A DNA stretch of 64,000 bases, from positions 56,447 to 120,446 of the forward strand of contig CANMPL010000010.1 of NCBI GenBank assembly GCA_947499715.1, given 5' to 3'. Position numbers and translations under genes: made by a program. The stretch comes from an uncultured Paracoccaceae bacterium (GTDB lineage Bacteria; Pseudomonadota; Alphaproteobacteria; Rhodobacterales; Rhodobacteraceae). The notes below the pieces were generated by a model, which saw only the letters and a list, made by a program, of their open reading frames with translations, did no database searches and was not told the DNA's origin. Of the stretch, positions 26,504 through 35,899 are shown in pieces. The stretch's first letter is position 1; each line of letters opens with the position of its first letter.

Positions 26504-28138
26504 TTACTCAGCCGACTTGTAGAAGTCTTTTGAATACCAGTTCTGCTGGAAGTTGTTCACAGGCCAACCGACAAGATTGTCGTTCAGCATGTTCACAGAC
26601 GCATAGTGGTAGATTGGAATGATCGGCGTATCTTGCGCGATCAGCTCTTCCACACGGTCATAGTTAGCCTGCGGATTGTCTGCCGTTTTGGCTTCGGCCA
26701 GCAGTGCATCAACTTCTGCGTTGATGTATTTGGCGTCGTTGTAGCCTGAATCTGAATCCATCAGGTCAAGGAATGTTGACGCCTCATTATAGTCAGCACA
26801 CCAACCGGCACGGGCGATCTGGTAGTCTTGATTGCCGCGCGTTTCGAGGAAGGTCTGCCATTCCTGATTGGCCAGCGTGGTTTCGACACCCAGCGTCTGC
26901 TTCCACATCTGGCTGACCGCGATGGCAACCGACTTGTGGCCTTCAGATGTGTTGTAGATCAGATCAATTGCAAGCGGGTTGCTTGCGTCATAACCCGCCG
27001 CCGACATCAGCTCTGCCGCTTTGGCATTCCGGTCGGCTTGTTCCATTGAAGCCATTGGAATGTTTGGCGTTTCAAAGCCAGCCGTCGCCCAGTGGGTGAA
27101 GGTGTAGGCGGGCTTTTGACCACCGGCGAGGACGTTTTCAACGATGATATCGCGGTCAATGGCAAGGCTAAGCGCTTTACGGACATTGGGGTCCATCAGC
27201 GCGGGATTGCCAGTGTCAGTCAGGTTGATGGTGTAGTAATACGAACAGGCTGTCGGCACAGACAGCGCCTCATCGGGATATTCCTCGCTCAGGCGCGGGA
27301 ATTGGCCGGTCGGGACAGCAGTGCGATCAAGCTCACCCGCCAGATAACGGGTCAGGGCCACGTTCTCATCCGGGATCACCAGTCGTGTAACGGTGTCGAT
27401 ATAGGTGTTGTCGTTGTCCCAGTACATCTCGTTGCGCTCGCGCACCATGCGTTCCTGTGGGACAAATTCGGTCAGCTTGTAGGCGCCGTTTGACACCATG
27501 TTGCCGGCCTGCGTCCACTCTGACCCATGCGCATCCACGGTGGCCTTGTGCACAGGGAAAGTCGTGAAGTGTGTGACCATCTGTGCGAAATATGGCAGCG
27601 GCTGGGTCAGGCGCACCTCAAGCGTGGCATCATCAATGGCCGTCACACCCAGTTCCGATGGATCCATTTCGCCTGCAATCACGGCAGCCGCGTTCTCAAG
27701 GCTCATCAACTCGATGTACCAGGAATAAGGCGACGCGAGTTCAGGCGATGCTGCGCGCTTCCAAGCATACTCGAAATCACCCGCGACCACTGGATCACCA
27801 TTGGACCACTTGGCGTTGTCACGGAGGGTAAATGTATAGACGAGATTGTCGTCGCTGACCTCAAAACCGGTGGCAACACCGGGAATCAGGTTACCATCGG
27901 CATCCTGGCTCATCAGGCCTTCAAACAGGTCACGCAAGATATCGCCACCGGCGCTGTCTTCAGCGACGCCGGGATCAATTGATGGGCTCTCATCAAGATC
28001 GCGATAGGTGAAAGTCTGCTCAGACGCGAGAACGTCACCGGTTTCTGGATGCGTTGCGTGACCATCGGCCCAAGCGGCACCGCTGGTGGCAATAATCATT
28101 GCGGCGCTCGACGCCATCATTTTTGCTTTGAATGTCAT
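26504..28138 (-). CDS. oppA: Oligopeptide ABC transporter substrate-binding protein OppA
   Basis: This 544-residue periplasmic SBP family 5 protein has a signal peptide (MTFKAKMMASSAAMIIATSGAAWA) and the family start EQTFTYRDLDESPSIDPG. The lobe contains NAKWSNGDPVVAGDFEYAWKR, the usual signature. The oppABCDF order and its position as first gene, before a hairpin, support peptide import. Strict peptide preference cannot be read from the sequence. A 7-bp hairpin lies in the leader. Confidence 0.94.
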   Translation of the reverse strand: MTFKAKMMASSAAMIIATSGAAWADGHATHPETGDVLASEQTFTYRDLDESPSIDPGVAEDSAGGDILRDLFEGLMSQDADGNLIPGVATGFEVSDDNLVYTFTLRDNAKWSNGDPVVAGDFEYAWKRAASPELASPYSWYIELMSLENAAAVIAGEMDPSELGVTAIDDATLEVRLTQPLPYFAQMVTHFTTFPVHKATVDAHGSEWTQAGNMVSNGAYKLTEFVPQERMVRERNEMYWDNDNTYIDTVTRLVIPDENVALTRYLAGELDRTAVPTGQFPRLSEEYPDEALSVPTACSYYYTINLTDTGNPALMDPNVRKALSLAIDRDIIVENVLAGGQKPAYTFTHWATAGFETPNIPMASMEQADRNAKAAELMSAAGYDASNPLAIDLIYNTSEGHKSVAIAVSQMWKQTLGVETTLANQEWQTFLETRGNQDYQIARAGWCADYNEASTFLDLMDSDSGYNDAKYINAEVDALLAEAKTADNPQANYDRVEELIAQDTPIIPIYHYASVNMLNDNLVGWPVNNFQQNWYSKDFYKSAE

Positions 28139-28412
28139 AGAATTCTCCCAATATGCGAACCGTTTGTCCGGTTCGACGTTGTGATCAACTCATGCGCGTA
28201 AGGCGCAGATAGGGTATCCTTTGAGAGGATTGACGAAATGGCAAGGGTTGTCTGAACTTGACCCAGCGGCAAATACGATCCTGCAAGCAGGACCCCCAGA
28301 AAGCGCAAGATATAGACACGACCACAAGTTTCCCGCAAACAATCGTAAAGCCCAATGCGCGGGATCCCGCGACCCCTTGTTCATTTCTCAAAGCGACAAA
28401 GGCGATTCGCGA
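28139..28412. promoter_or_regulatory. Divergent intergenic region oppA / hemerythrin with a leader hairpin
   Basis: These 274 bases separate divergent genes and must hold both promoters. I cannot name a certain -35/-10 pair. CGAACCG (28156-28162) and CGGTTCG (28169-28175) form a perfect inverted repeat with a TTTGTC loop, about 20 bases upstream of the oppA ATG in its untranslated leader. It may be an operator or an mRNA structure. The hemerythrin reading frame stays open upstream to 28221, but the family start is at 28413. Confidence 0.45.
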
Positions 28413-28979
28413 ATGACAGACGACCTGAAGCTCGAGACCCGCGTGCGACTTCCCGATCCGTTGCGCGTTCTCCTTGCGGCATATCCGCGAGATGGCTGGA
28501 CCAACGATCCCGGCTTTGACGGCTTAATCCGCTTTTGGCTTGATCGGCACCTCATGTTTCGCCGGCTTTTGTCCGAGATGACGACCAAGTCAGAGGCGCT
28601 TTTGGACCGCAAAATGGATCCTCAGCGGTTTGGCGCAGTGATGTCGCGCTATGGCGGCATATTCGTGAACGGGCTGCACGAGCATCATACCATCGAAGAT
28701 ACGCACTACTTTCCGGTGTTATCTCAGAAGGATGACCGCATCTCAAAAGGCTTTGACATCCTCGACGCCGACCACCACGCCATCGATCGGCATCTGGCTG
28801 ATTTTGTGGATCACGCCAACGGCACAATAAAGACGCTTGATCATCGGGATCGGTTGCAGTCAGCAGCCGGAGACCTGCATGACCATCTTGGATTGCTTCA
28901 TCGTCTTTTGGACCGGCATTTGACAGATGAAGAAGAACTGGTCGTGCCTGTCATTCTTAAATATGGCGTCCAGATTTAG
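28413..28979 (+). CDS. Hemerythrin domain-containing protein
   Basis: This 188-residue protein is dominated by a four-helix hemerythrin-like bundle. Candidate iron ligands appear in order: FWLDRHLMFRRLL, GLHEHHTIEDTHYFPVL, DADHHAIDRHL and DLHDHLGLLHRLLDRHLTDEEELVVP (His and Glu/Asp spacing as in the HHE family). It should bind a di-iron centre and sense or carry O2 or NO, or take part in iron-sulfur repair. I choose ATG 28413, preceded by AAAGGCG. Its 3' end overlaps the convergent gene by 23 bases. Confidence 0.85.
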   Translation: MTDDLKLETRVRLPDPLRVLLAAYPRDGWTNDPGFDGLIRFWLDRHLMFRRLLSEMTTKSEALLDRKMDPQRFGAVMSRYGGIFVNGLHEHHTIEDTHYFPVLSQKDDRISKGFDILDADHHAIDRHLADFVDHANGTIKTLDHRDRLQSAAGDLHDHLGLLHRLLDRHLTDEEELVVPVILKYGVQI

Positions 28980-29421
28980 CGGCGCTGTAAGGGTCCTGTG
29001 CTTTAACGCCACGATCTTGAGACATCACCGCCTCTACGATTGCTTGCGCCCGTGACATAATGCGTTCCCGCTCTGCCGCGGCTTTCTGCGCCGCCATGTC
29101 CGCATCTGGGCCGTATACTTGCGGCTCGCGATCCGACGCAATTGCCAGCACGATGGACCGCGCGTCCGCATGGGTAGGCAAGCTTAGCGTTTGAATGGCT
29201 GGCCTTGCTGGCGGCGATGGATCAGGCCGCGACATCGCCTCTGGCGCTGTAACCTTGGCTGTGCGCGCGATTTCAACCGTGCCGACGGCACTGGTCTGCG
29301 CCACAACATCGGCGCCTTTCGCGGCCTCTGGCCGTGCGGTGTTTTGCGCCCTTTGCTGATCTTCTGCGCCGTTTTGTGACTTTGGCGTCGTCGCGGATAC
29401 AGGTGTGACCGGATAAATCAC
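28957..29421 (-). CDS. Hypothetical protein, low complexity N-terminus
   Basis: This protein of about 154 residues is Ala/Pro/Thr-rich for its first 90 residues and probably disordered. Its C-terminal helix (AAQKAAAERERIMSRAQAIVEAVM) is charged. No signal peptide or known domain is seen. The likely start is GTG 29421 because AAAGGAGG lies just upstream; an in-frame ATG at 29436 is itself within that ribosome binding site region. It lies 99 bases downstream of acs on the same strand and could be cotranscribed, but a hairpin lies between them. Confidence 0.6.
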   Translation of the reverse strand: MIYPVTPVSATTPKSQNGAEDQQRAQNTARPEAAKGADVVAQTSAVGTVEIARTAKVTAPEAMSRPDPSPPARPAIQTLSLPTHADARSIVLAIASDREPQVYGPDADMAAQKAAAERERIMSRAQAIVEAVMSQDRGVKAQDPYSAAKSGRHI

Positions 29422-29442
29422 GTCCCCTCCTTTCATGCGAAA

Positions 29443-29468
29443 GGCCCCCACCTTTGCTGGTAGGAGCC
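29443..29468 (-). terminator. Hairpin downstream of acs
   Basis: Reading the minus strand, GGCTCCTACC (29468-29459), an AGCAAA loop and GGTGGGGGCC (29452-29443) form a 10-bp stem with two G-U pairs, followed only by TTTCGC. It is a plausible but weak intrinsic terminator for acs, lying in the leader of the next gene. Confidence 0.45.
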
Positions 29469-29520
29469 TATCACAGGAGGTCGCAAATCCTGAGAAGAAT
29501 TGGCATTTGTGGTTAAACGG

Positions 29521-31470
29521 TTAACCCTTGTTCATCCTGTTTGCGATCAGATCGTCAACGACCTCTGGTTCCGCCAAGGTCGAGGTATCGCCCAAAGAAC
29601 CAAAGTCATCCTCGGCGATCTTGCGCAGAATCCGCCGCATGATCTTTCCCGACCGGGTCTTGGGCAAACCGGGTGCCCATTGGATCAGATCCGGCTTGGC
29701 AATCGGGCCAATCTCTGACCGAACCCATGTTTCCAATTCCTTGCGCAGATCTTCTGATGGCTCTTGCCCGCCCATCAAGGTGACATAGGCATAGATCCCC
29801 TGCCCCTTTACCGGATGCGGATAGCCCACCACAGCAGCCTCTGACACAGTGGCATGGGCGACAAGCGCGCTCTCGACCTCTGCCGTGCCCATGCGGTGGC
29901 CAGAGACGTTGATCACATCATCGACCCGACCTGTGATCCAGTAATAGCCGTCTTCGTCACGGCGACACCCATCACCAGTGAAGTAGTAGTTCTTGTAGTC
30001 GGCAAAATAAGTCTTCTCAAACCGTTCATGATCGCCCCACACGGTGCGCATTTGGGCAGGCCAGCTGTCCTTGATGCACAAAACGCCTTCCGCTGCCGTA
30101 TCGGTGATTTCCTCGCCCGATGTCGGCTCCAATATGACCGGCTGGATCCCAAAGAACGGCGTCGTCGCCGAGCCGGGCTTCGTTGTTGTCGCTCCGGGAA
30201 GCGGTGTCAGCAAATGCCCGCCAGTTTCCGTTTGCCACCAGGTGTCAACAATCGGGACACGACCGCCGCCAACGACATCATTGTACCAATTCCAAGCCTC
30301 TGGGTTGATCGGCTCGCCGACGGTGCCAAGCAGCTTAAGGTCCGACAGATCATACTTGGTTACCCACTCCGGCCCCTTGCCCATCAAGGCGCGAATGGCT
30401 GTTGGTGCGGTGTAGAACTGGTTCACTTTGTGTTTTTCACACACCGCCCAGAACCGTCCCGCATCAGGGTAAGTCGGAACACCTTCAAACATGACAGTCG
30501 TCGCCCCGTTTGCAAGCGGGCCATAGACGATATAGCTGTGCCCCGTGACCCACCCGACATCCGCCGTACACCAAAAGACGTCCCCGTCATGGTAATCAAA
30601 CGTGTATTGGTGCGTCATGCTGGCATAGACCAGATAGCCACCCGAGGAATGCACAACCCCCTTCGGCATACCGGTAGAGCCTGAGGTATAGAGGATGAAC
30701 AACGGATCTTCGGCGTTCATCTCTTCTGGTGGGCAATCCGCGCTGACCTTGTCCATCGCCTCGTGCAGCCAGACATCCCCCTCCGGACGCCAAGCGACTT
30801 GTTGTCCCGTGCGTCTTACACACAGACATTGGCAATCGTGCAAAACATTGATCAGCGCTTGATTGACGCTGTCCTTAAGGTTCGTGACCCGGCCGCCACG
30901 CGGCGCGCCATCAGCTGTGATGACCACTTTGGCCTGTGATCCGCTGATACGTGCAGCCAAAGCGTCGGCGGAAAATCCCGCGAAAACAATCGAATGGATC
31001 GCGCCAATCCGGGCGGACGCCAGCATCGCATAGGCGGCTTCAGGGATCATCGGCATATAGATAACGACGCGGTCACCCTTGCTCACGCCCATGTCTTTGA
31101 GGACATTCGCGAACTTGCTGACCTGGGCGTGAAGCTCTTTGTATGTGATATGAAGTGCTTCGTCGTCGGGGCTATCGGGTTCCCAGATGATCGCGGTTTG
31201 GTCACCGCGCGTGGCCAAATGCCGGTCAATACAATTGGCCGCCACGTTCATGGTGCCATCTTCATACCATTTGATATCGACCTTACCGGGGGCAAAGCTG
31301 GTATTTTTGACCTTTGTGTAAGGCTTGATCCAATCGATCCGCTTGCCGTGCTCGTCCCAGAATGCTTCTGGATCCGCGATCGAGGCGGCATACATCGCAT
31401 CATATGTGGCCTTGTCTGCATGCGCACCCGCGGCCATTGCTGCACTTGGCGGATAAAGCTTATCGGTCAT
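29521..31470 (-). CDS. acs: Acetyl-CoA synthetase (acetate--CoA ligase, AMP-forming)
   Basis: The enzyme activates acetate to acetyl-CoA through acetyl-AMP. The 649-residue protein has the P-loop [15 protein letters not shown], the acetate-pocket region [19 protein letters not shown], the hinge/C-terminal catalytic segment with [15 protein letters not shown] (the Lys regulated by acetylation in Acs) and the N-terminal ACAS_N region ([18 protein letters not shown]). I choose ATG 31470, with GGGGGGAT upstream. Length is standard. Confidence 0.97.
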   Translation of the reverse strand: MTDKLYPPSAAMAAGAHADKATYDAMYAASIADPEAFWDEHGKRIDWIKPYTKVKNTSFAPGKVDIKWYEDGTMNVAANCIDRHLATRGDQTAIIWEPDSPDDEALHITYKELHAQVSKFANVLKDMGVSKGDRVVIYMPMIPEAAYAMLASARIGAIHSIVFAGFSADALAARISGSQAKVVITADGAPRGGRVTNLKDSVNQALINVLHDCQCLCVRRTGQQVAWRPEGDVWLHEAMDKVSADCPPEEMNAEDPLFILYTSGSTGMPKGVVHSSGGYLVYASMTHQYTFDYHDGDVFWCTADVGWVTGHSYIVYGPLANGATTVMFEGVPTYPDAGRFWAVCEKHKVNQFYTAPTAIRALMGKGPEWVTKYDLSDLKLLGTVGEPINPEAWNWYNDVVGGGRVPIVDTWWQTETGGHLLTPLPGATTTKPGSATTPFFGIQPVILEPTSGEEITDTAAEGVLCIKDSWPAQMRTVWGDHERFEKTYFADYKNYYFTGDGCRRDEDGYYWITGRVDDVINVSGHRMGTAEVESALVAHATVSEAAVVGYPHPVKGQGIYAYVTLMGGQEPSEDLRKELETWVRSEIGPIAKPDLIQWAPGLPKTRSGKIMRRILRKIAEDDFGSLGDTSTLAEPEVVDDLIANRMNKG

Positions 31471-31698
31471 TTTGGATCCCCCCAAATTCTTGATCTTCGT
31501 CACGCCAAAGCGTGCGCGCGCCTGCAAAATGCATCGCGCCCTCCTAAGGACGCACTATGCGGTTTTGATCGGGCTTGCCAAGTTTGCGTTGCAATGGGCA
31601 GCACTCAGGCAGTCAATTTGATGAACACACAGGGCGGTATGGTGTAAATTAATTGACTTCCCCTTGCGCTTTGGCGCGCTGCCACCGACCATCCGCCC

Positions 31699-32172
31699 AT
31701 GGACGCCATCTTGATCCTTGGGGCTGCTGTTTGGGAAAACGGGCCTTCGCCCACATTGCTACGCCGCACCCGGCACGCGGCGACACTTTGGAATGCAAAG
31801 GTTGCGCCCTTTGTGATCCCCTGTGGCGGCCTAGGCAAACACCCCCCGACCGAGGCCGCAATGATGACCCGGATCTTACAAGAACATCACGTTCCGCGAA
31901 ACGCGATCCTGCAAGAGGATCGATCCACAACTACGCTGGAGAACCTTCGGTTCGCGCTCCCGATCCTGTCACAGATCGGTGCACGCAAAGTCACCATTGT
32001 GACAGATACCTATCACGCCCGACGTGCCAAAATGGTCGCCCGGCATTTCGGGCTGATCGCCGTCGTCTCTAGCCCGCCAACAAGCCGCCCGAAAGTCAAA
32101 GCGACGTTGCGCGAGTGGGCCGCACTTCCATTCTACGCCGCACGCTTGCGTCGCATGGGACGGGAAGGTTGA
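31699..32172 (+). CDS. YdcF family protein (DUF218)
   Basis: This 157-residue protein starts MDAILILGAAVWENGPSPTL, the DUF218 opening strand with its Gly-rich turn, and contains EDRSTTTLENLRFA and TIVTDTYHARRAKMVAR, the conserved blocks of the family. Related proteins (YdcF, SanA, ElyC) bind nucleotides or act in envelope metabolism; the role of this one is unknown. It lacks a membrane anchor and is shorter than SanA/ElyC. It precedes the barrel-like gene by 40 bases. Confidence 0.82.
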   Translation: MDAILILGAAVWENGPSPTLLRRTRHAATLWNAKVAPFVIPCGGLGKHPPTEAAMMTRILQEHHVPRNAILQEDRSTTTLENLRFALPILSQIGARKVTIVTDTYHARRAKMVARHFGLIAVVSSPPTSRPKVKATLREWAALPFYAARLRRMGREG

Positions 32173-32212
32173 ATTAACCCGGTGTTAATCAAAATGAACA
32201 ATCTTCTTCGCC

Positions 32213-32878
32213 ATGAAAGTTGTTTTGGTTGTTTGTCTCTTGGCCCTCACCGCCTCAGTTGCGCAAGCGGGCGCTTGGGCACGCGAAAAGGGCGATCTGT
32301 TTATCGCTGTCGGCGGCAATTTCTTACTGTCAGATGGCGCGCAACTTCCTGTGCACTACGACCCCACGCTTTACGCAGAGTGGGGAATGACGGACCGCAT
32401 AACGCTTGGGCTTGATATCCATACTGCCGATAAGGGCCGTATTGGTACCGCTTTCGCCTTCGCAAATATCCCGATCGGCGACCTCACTGCCAAGAACCGT
32501 TGGGCCATCAACCTTGCATACGGGCTGCGGGCCAACGAAAGCCAGCCGATTGAAACACTTTTGCGGGGCGGATTTTCTTGGGGCCGTGGCCTCGACAACG
32601 GCTGGTTGGCCGTTGATGCCAGCGCCACTATTGGCACAATTGATACCACTTGGCGCCCCAAGATGGACGCGACCTGGGGCCGCAATTGGAATGACCGCTG
32701 GACCACGACCTTTCAGCTGCAAACGGGGCAAGGCTGGACCGATGACATCTATGCAAAAATCAGCCCAACCGTGATCTGGACGTGGCGCCCCAATATGAAA
32801 GTGGCGTTAGGTGCGGTTCAGGGCCTCACCGGTGATCGCGGTTCGGCCCTGAAGCTTGAAACTTGGCTGACGTTCTAA
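32213..32878 (+). CDS. Putative outer-membrane beta-barrel protein
   Basis: This 221-residue protein has a clear signal peptide (MKVVLVVCLLALTASVAQA) and then alternating amphipathic strands rich in Trp, Gly, Asn and Asp, ending LKLETWLTF, whose terminal Phe and alternation fit a BAM barrel signal. Roughly eight to ten strands can be counted. Family and function are not recognised. Confidence 0.65.
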   Translation: MKVVLVVCLLALTASVAQAGAWAREKGDLFIAVGGNFLLSDGAQLPVHYDPTLYAEWGMTDRITLGLDIHTADKGRIGTAFAFANIPIGDLTAKNRWAINLAYGLRANESQPIETLLRGGFSWGRGLDNGWLAVDASATIGTIDTTWRPKMDATWGRNWNDRWTTTFQLQTGQGWTDDIYAKISPTVIWTWRPNMKVALGAVQGLTGDRGSALKLETWLTF

Positions 32879-32885
32879 AATCGGC

Positions 32886-35177
32886 CTAGGTCGGATTGTC
32901 CATGCGCACTTGATACCGGACCCTGCCCTTCACGGCCGTATTCCACACAAACCGAACCTGGCGCTTGTCACTGCCATAGTTGTTGTCCGCCCATGGCTGT
33001 TCAAAAATCTGGCCGCCGCTACCGTCGGTGATGGCACCATCAGGAACAATCGCATCAATATACCGCGCGCGCCCACGGAACGGCAAAGCGGGCTCCGTAT
33101 CGGCGACCCATGTCTTGGACGCAGTGCTTTGATTGTGTGTCAGGTTGGCCGGATTGAAGACCGGTTCATTGACGCCATGGTATGAATTGCCGTGGAACGT
33201 CACGACTCGCATCCGGTCAAAGTTCACGTCAGCAAACGTCGTGTCGATCTTATCCACCCGATTGATATTGCCATTAAACACCCGGAACGCATTGCTGATC
33301 ACTGAAAAGCCATGGACAAAATGCCCGGACCCAAACGGCTTGATGACGATAAAGGAAAACCCCGAACCCACATTGGTCGCAATGAAGATATTGCCCGTCA
33401 TCGTCAGCCCACCAAACGAGAACTGATTGCCGAACTCCGGCTCGGACGAATGCTCGTTGGTCCACTCCAGAAAGTTGTTGTCGATGTAGTTACCGGTGAT
33501 GACCGAGGCGCAATTCGGCGTCGTGATGATGACACCACCGCGCCGGATCCCGTCCGCCTCATCATCGCCATGAAAGTAATGATTGCCTGAAATGATATTG
33601 CCGGTTCCGCACAAGACGCAGAAGTGTTTGAACTTGGACACGCGATTGTCGCGCAGTTTCACATCATTCGCATTGGCATTCAGCGCGATTGAATTGCGGC
33701 TTTGCACCGGTAGGGCCTGCTCGCTCGAGATAAACTGGCAGCGGTCAATCAACATGCCCTGACAGCCACGACCGGGCGACGTAATACCGCGGTCCTTTGG
33801 CTTGGTAATAAAGCAGTCCCGCACATGGAATGTGAGGCCATCGGGTGCCAGAATGATCCCGTTCGCTTCGCTGTTACATTGAAACTCGATGTCGTCCAGA
33901 ATGAACTGGCTCAGGCTGTCATACCCCGAAAAATCAAGCAGATAGGCATAGCGACGGAATGTAAAATTCTGGGTGCCAGCGGCATCATAAAGCGGCTGAC
34001 TGATGTTCACGGTCTGCGCGCCCACGTTTACGGAAGTGACATAAACCTCGCGACCGACGCCCGATCCCACAACCAATGCGCCCACTTTGACATTGGCCAC
34101 GTTCACGACATTCGTCAGCCGCTTTTCGTTGGTAATAGGCGCATAAGTGGCTTGGCTGCTTACGCTATTCACATTCCAAGCATTGCCAGAGATCGGCTGG
34201 AATTGCCCATTTCGGATCACGCGGCGCGTGGCGAAAACGGTGCGATCAGGATCGCATCCCTGCATATCAAGCGGCTCTGACAGCGAAATGCGCCTGCCAC
34301 ATAAATCCAATGAATCGTGATCGGCGAAGTTGATCAGCGCCTGATAAGCCTTCTTGAAGGCTTCTTCTTCATCCTCGAAAGCATCGACATAGCTTTGATA
34401 GTTGAAGTCCTTTTGCAGAATGAAGTGTTTGCCGCGGGTTTGGGACACGCGGCCTTCAAACCTGATGCGATTCTCAATTGTGACGTCCTTGCTCAGCCGA
34501 AAGACCCCGGATGGCACCAGAATTTCGCGTCCATTTGCATCTGCGTCGGCGGCCTCGAACGCATCTGAATCGTCCGTCACCCCGTCGCCCAGCGCGCCGT
34601 AATCACGGACATCGACCATCGCCATCATATCGCGTTGGAACGCGCTAGTGATGTCAATAATCTGAATATCGTCAACCCGCACCAGCCCGCCACTGTTGCC
34701 GGTCAGATCAATACCAAAATGGCCATAGGCCGCCTCAGGCCAGACTAAATCAACGCCATTGCGGTCGCCTGTGCCAACGATGGCCGAAATCTCGACCACT
34801 TCGCCGTAGGTCGTCAGCGCTGTCGCCGGCCCGACGGATGTGGCAACTGCGGCAGCCCCCCCACCAGCTTTTCCGGCCCAACCAGCGATGCGGACATTCG
34901 GCAACGGCCCCGCAATGGCCTTTACCCGCGCCGTGATCTGCAAGTAGCACCCCTGCAAAATCGGCGTCTCGCCCATATACCGGACTTTTTGTGTGTTTTC
35001 AGTCTTTTGAACTTCAAGGCTTCCGCCGAAATCCTGATCCGCGCTCACAAAAACGCCCGTCCCGCTGCCTGCATAGGTGTCAGACCCCGGTGTTCCATTG
35101 CCGCTCGACCAGACACCAAGCCCTGCTGCAAACGGCAGCGGCATCAGCACAATCCCGTCGGTAATCGCCTTGTTCAT
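32886..35177 (-). CDS. Parallel beta-helix protein with pectate-lyase-3/GH28-related domain, tailspike-like
   Basis: The 763-residue protein begins MNKAITDGIVLMPLPFAAG with no signal peptide. An N-terminal carbohydrate-binding-like jelly roll (about residues 20-190) is followed by VDVRDYGALGDGVTDDSDAF, the hallmark opening of the Pectate_lyase_3 domain. A long right-handed beta-helix follows (NGIILAPDGLTFHVRDCFI, LIDRCQFISSEQ, SGNHYFHGDDEADGI, LTMTGNIF) and then a beta-rich tail. Such proteins are polysaccharide lyases, hydrolases or phage tailspikes. The missing signal peptide and the architecture favour a tailspike-like or non-classically exported protein, although no other phage gene is adjacent. 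I choose ATG 35177, preceded by AGGGGA. Confidence 0.8.
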   Translation of the reverse strand: MNKAITDGIVLMPLPFAAGLGVWSSGNGTPGSDTYAGSGTGVFVSADQDFGGSLEVQKTENTQKVRYMGETPILQGCYLQITARVKAIAGPLPNVRIAGWAGKAGGGAAAVATSVGPATALTTYGEVVEISAIVGTGDRNGVDLVWPEAAYGHFGIDLTGNSGGLVRVDDIQIIDITSAFQRDMMAMVDVRDYGALGDGVTDDSDAFEAADADANGREILVPSGVFRLSKDVTIENRIRFEGRVSQTRGKHFILQKDFNYQSYVDAFEDEEEAFKKAYQALINFADHDSLDLCGRRISLSEPLDMQGCDPDRTVFATRRVIRNGQFQPISGNAWNVNSVSSQATYAPITNEKRLTNVVNVANVKVGALVVGSGVGREVYVTSVNVGAQTVNISQPLYDAAGTQNFTFRRYAYLLDFSGYDSLSQFILDDIEFQCNSEANGIILAPDGLTFHVRDCFITKPKDRGITSPGRGCQGMLIDRCQFISSEQALPVQSRNSIALNANANDVKLRDNRVSKFKHFCVLCGTGNIISGNHYFHGDDEADGIRRGGVIITTPNCASVITGNYIDNNFLEWTNEHSSEPEFGNQFSFGGLTMTGNIFIATNVGSGFSFIVIKPFGSGHFVHGFSVISNAFRVFNGNINRVDKIDTTFADVNFDRMRVVTFHGNSYHGVNEPVFNPANLTHNQSTASKTWVADTEPALPFRGRARYIDAIVPDGAITDGSGGQIFEQPWADNNYGSDKRQVRFVWNTAVKGRVRYQVRMDNPT

Positions 35178-35318
35178 GGAAAAATCCCCTACCCCGACAC
35201 GTCGCATCGCCGGGCAAAGACCCGGTGCAAGCGTTGTGTCTATCTGAAAAAGACCGCACCAATCGCAGGGCGGTCGCCAAGGATAGGGATAGGTGGGTGG
35301 GGTAAAGAACTGCTAGGA

Positions 35319-35333
35319 CCACCGTGACGGTGG
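35319..35333. repeat. Small inverted repeat after the DUF4864 gene
   Basis: CCACCG (35319-35324), TGA and CGGTGG (35328-35333) form a perfect 6-bp hairpin just downstream of the DUF4864 stop. No T-run follows, so termination is uncertain. A second hairpin (CCGGG 35210-35214 with CCCGG 35221-35225) lies in the leader of the tailspike-like gene. Confidence 0.35.
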
Positions 35334-35343
35334 CCCGATAGGA

Positions 35344-35745
35344 TCAGGCCGCAATTTCCGGTGCAGGGACAACACTCACACCGTTAATCTTCCAACCCGC
35401 GTCCGTGAGCAGCATCGCGTAGGACAGGACCCAACCGGCCCCCTGTGCATCGCGAATGTAGACTTTCTGCAGGACGAGCTTGCCATCGCCGCTCAACTCC
35501 ATGAACTGCGCGTCGCGATTGTCCCAAACCATCGGATAGCCCTGCTCGACCATCTGACCAAACCGCGCTGAATTGCCAAACATGCTTTGGATCATTGGGC
35601 TCGCAAATTGCCACGCCGCATCGACGTCACGGTCGGTAAAGGCCTGCAATTGCTCTTCAATAATGCCCTCAATCGCTGCGTTGTCCTGTGCCTGTACAGG
35701 TGCAAACCAGATCACGAACGCCAGTATCGTCGTCAAAAACCGCAT
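35344..35745 (-). CDS. DUF4864 domain-containing exported protein
   Basis: This 133-residue protein has a signal peptide (MRFLTTILAFVIWFAPVQAQ) and a small alpha+beta, NTF2-like domain (QAFTDRDVDAAWQFASPMIQ, RDAQGAGWVLSYAMLLTDAGWKINGV). DUF4864 has no established function. It is probably periplasmic. It lies upstream of the tailspike-like gene on the same strand, 166 bases away. Confidence 0.8.
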   Translation of the reverse strand: MRFLTTILAFVIWFAPVQAQDNAAIEGIIEEQLQAFTDRDVDAAWQFASPMIQSMFGNSARFGQMVEQGYPMVWDNRDAQFMELSGDGKLVLQKVYIRDAQGAGWVLSYAMLLTDAGWKINGVSVVPAPEIAA

Positions 35746-35899
35746 GATTATTCCTCCGCTATCTTACAATATACGGATCAAACCCTGCTTAGGTTTCAAA
35801 AATTTCCCGCGCTGCGCGATGCATGTGCCGATTTCTTCCCCTTTCCCTCTGCGACGGGATGTGCTGCCTTCGCAGGGAAGCAAGAAAAAGGAAGATCTG

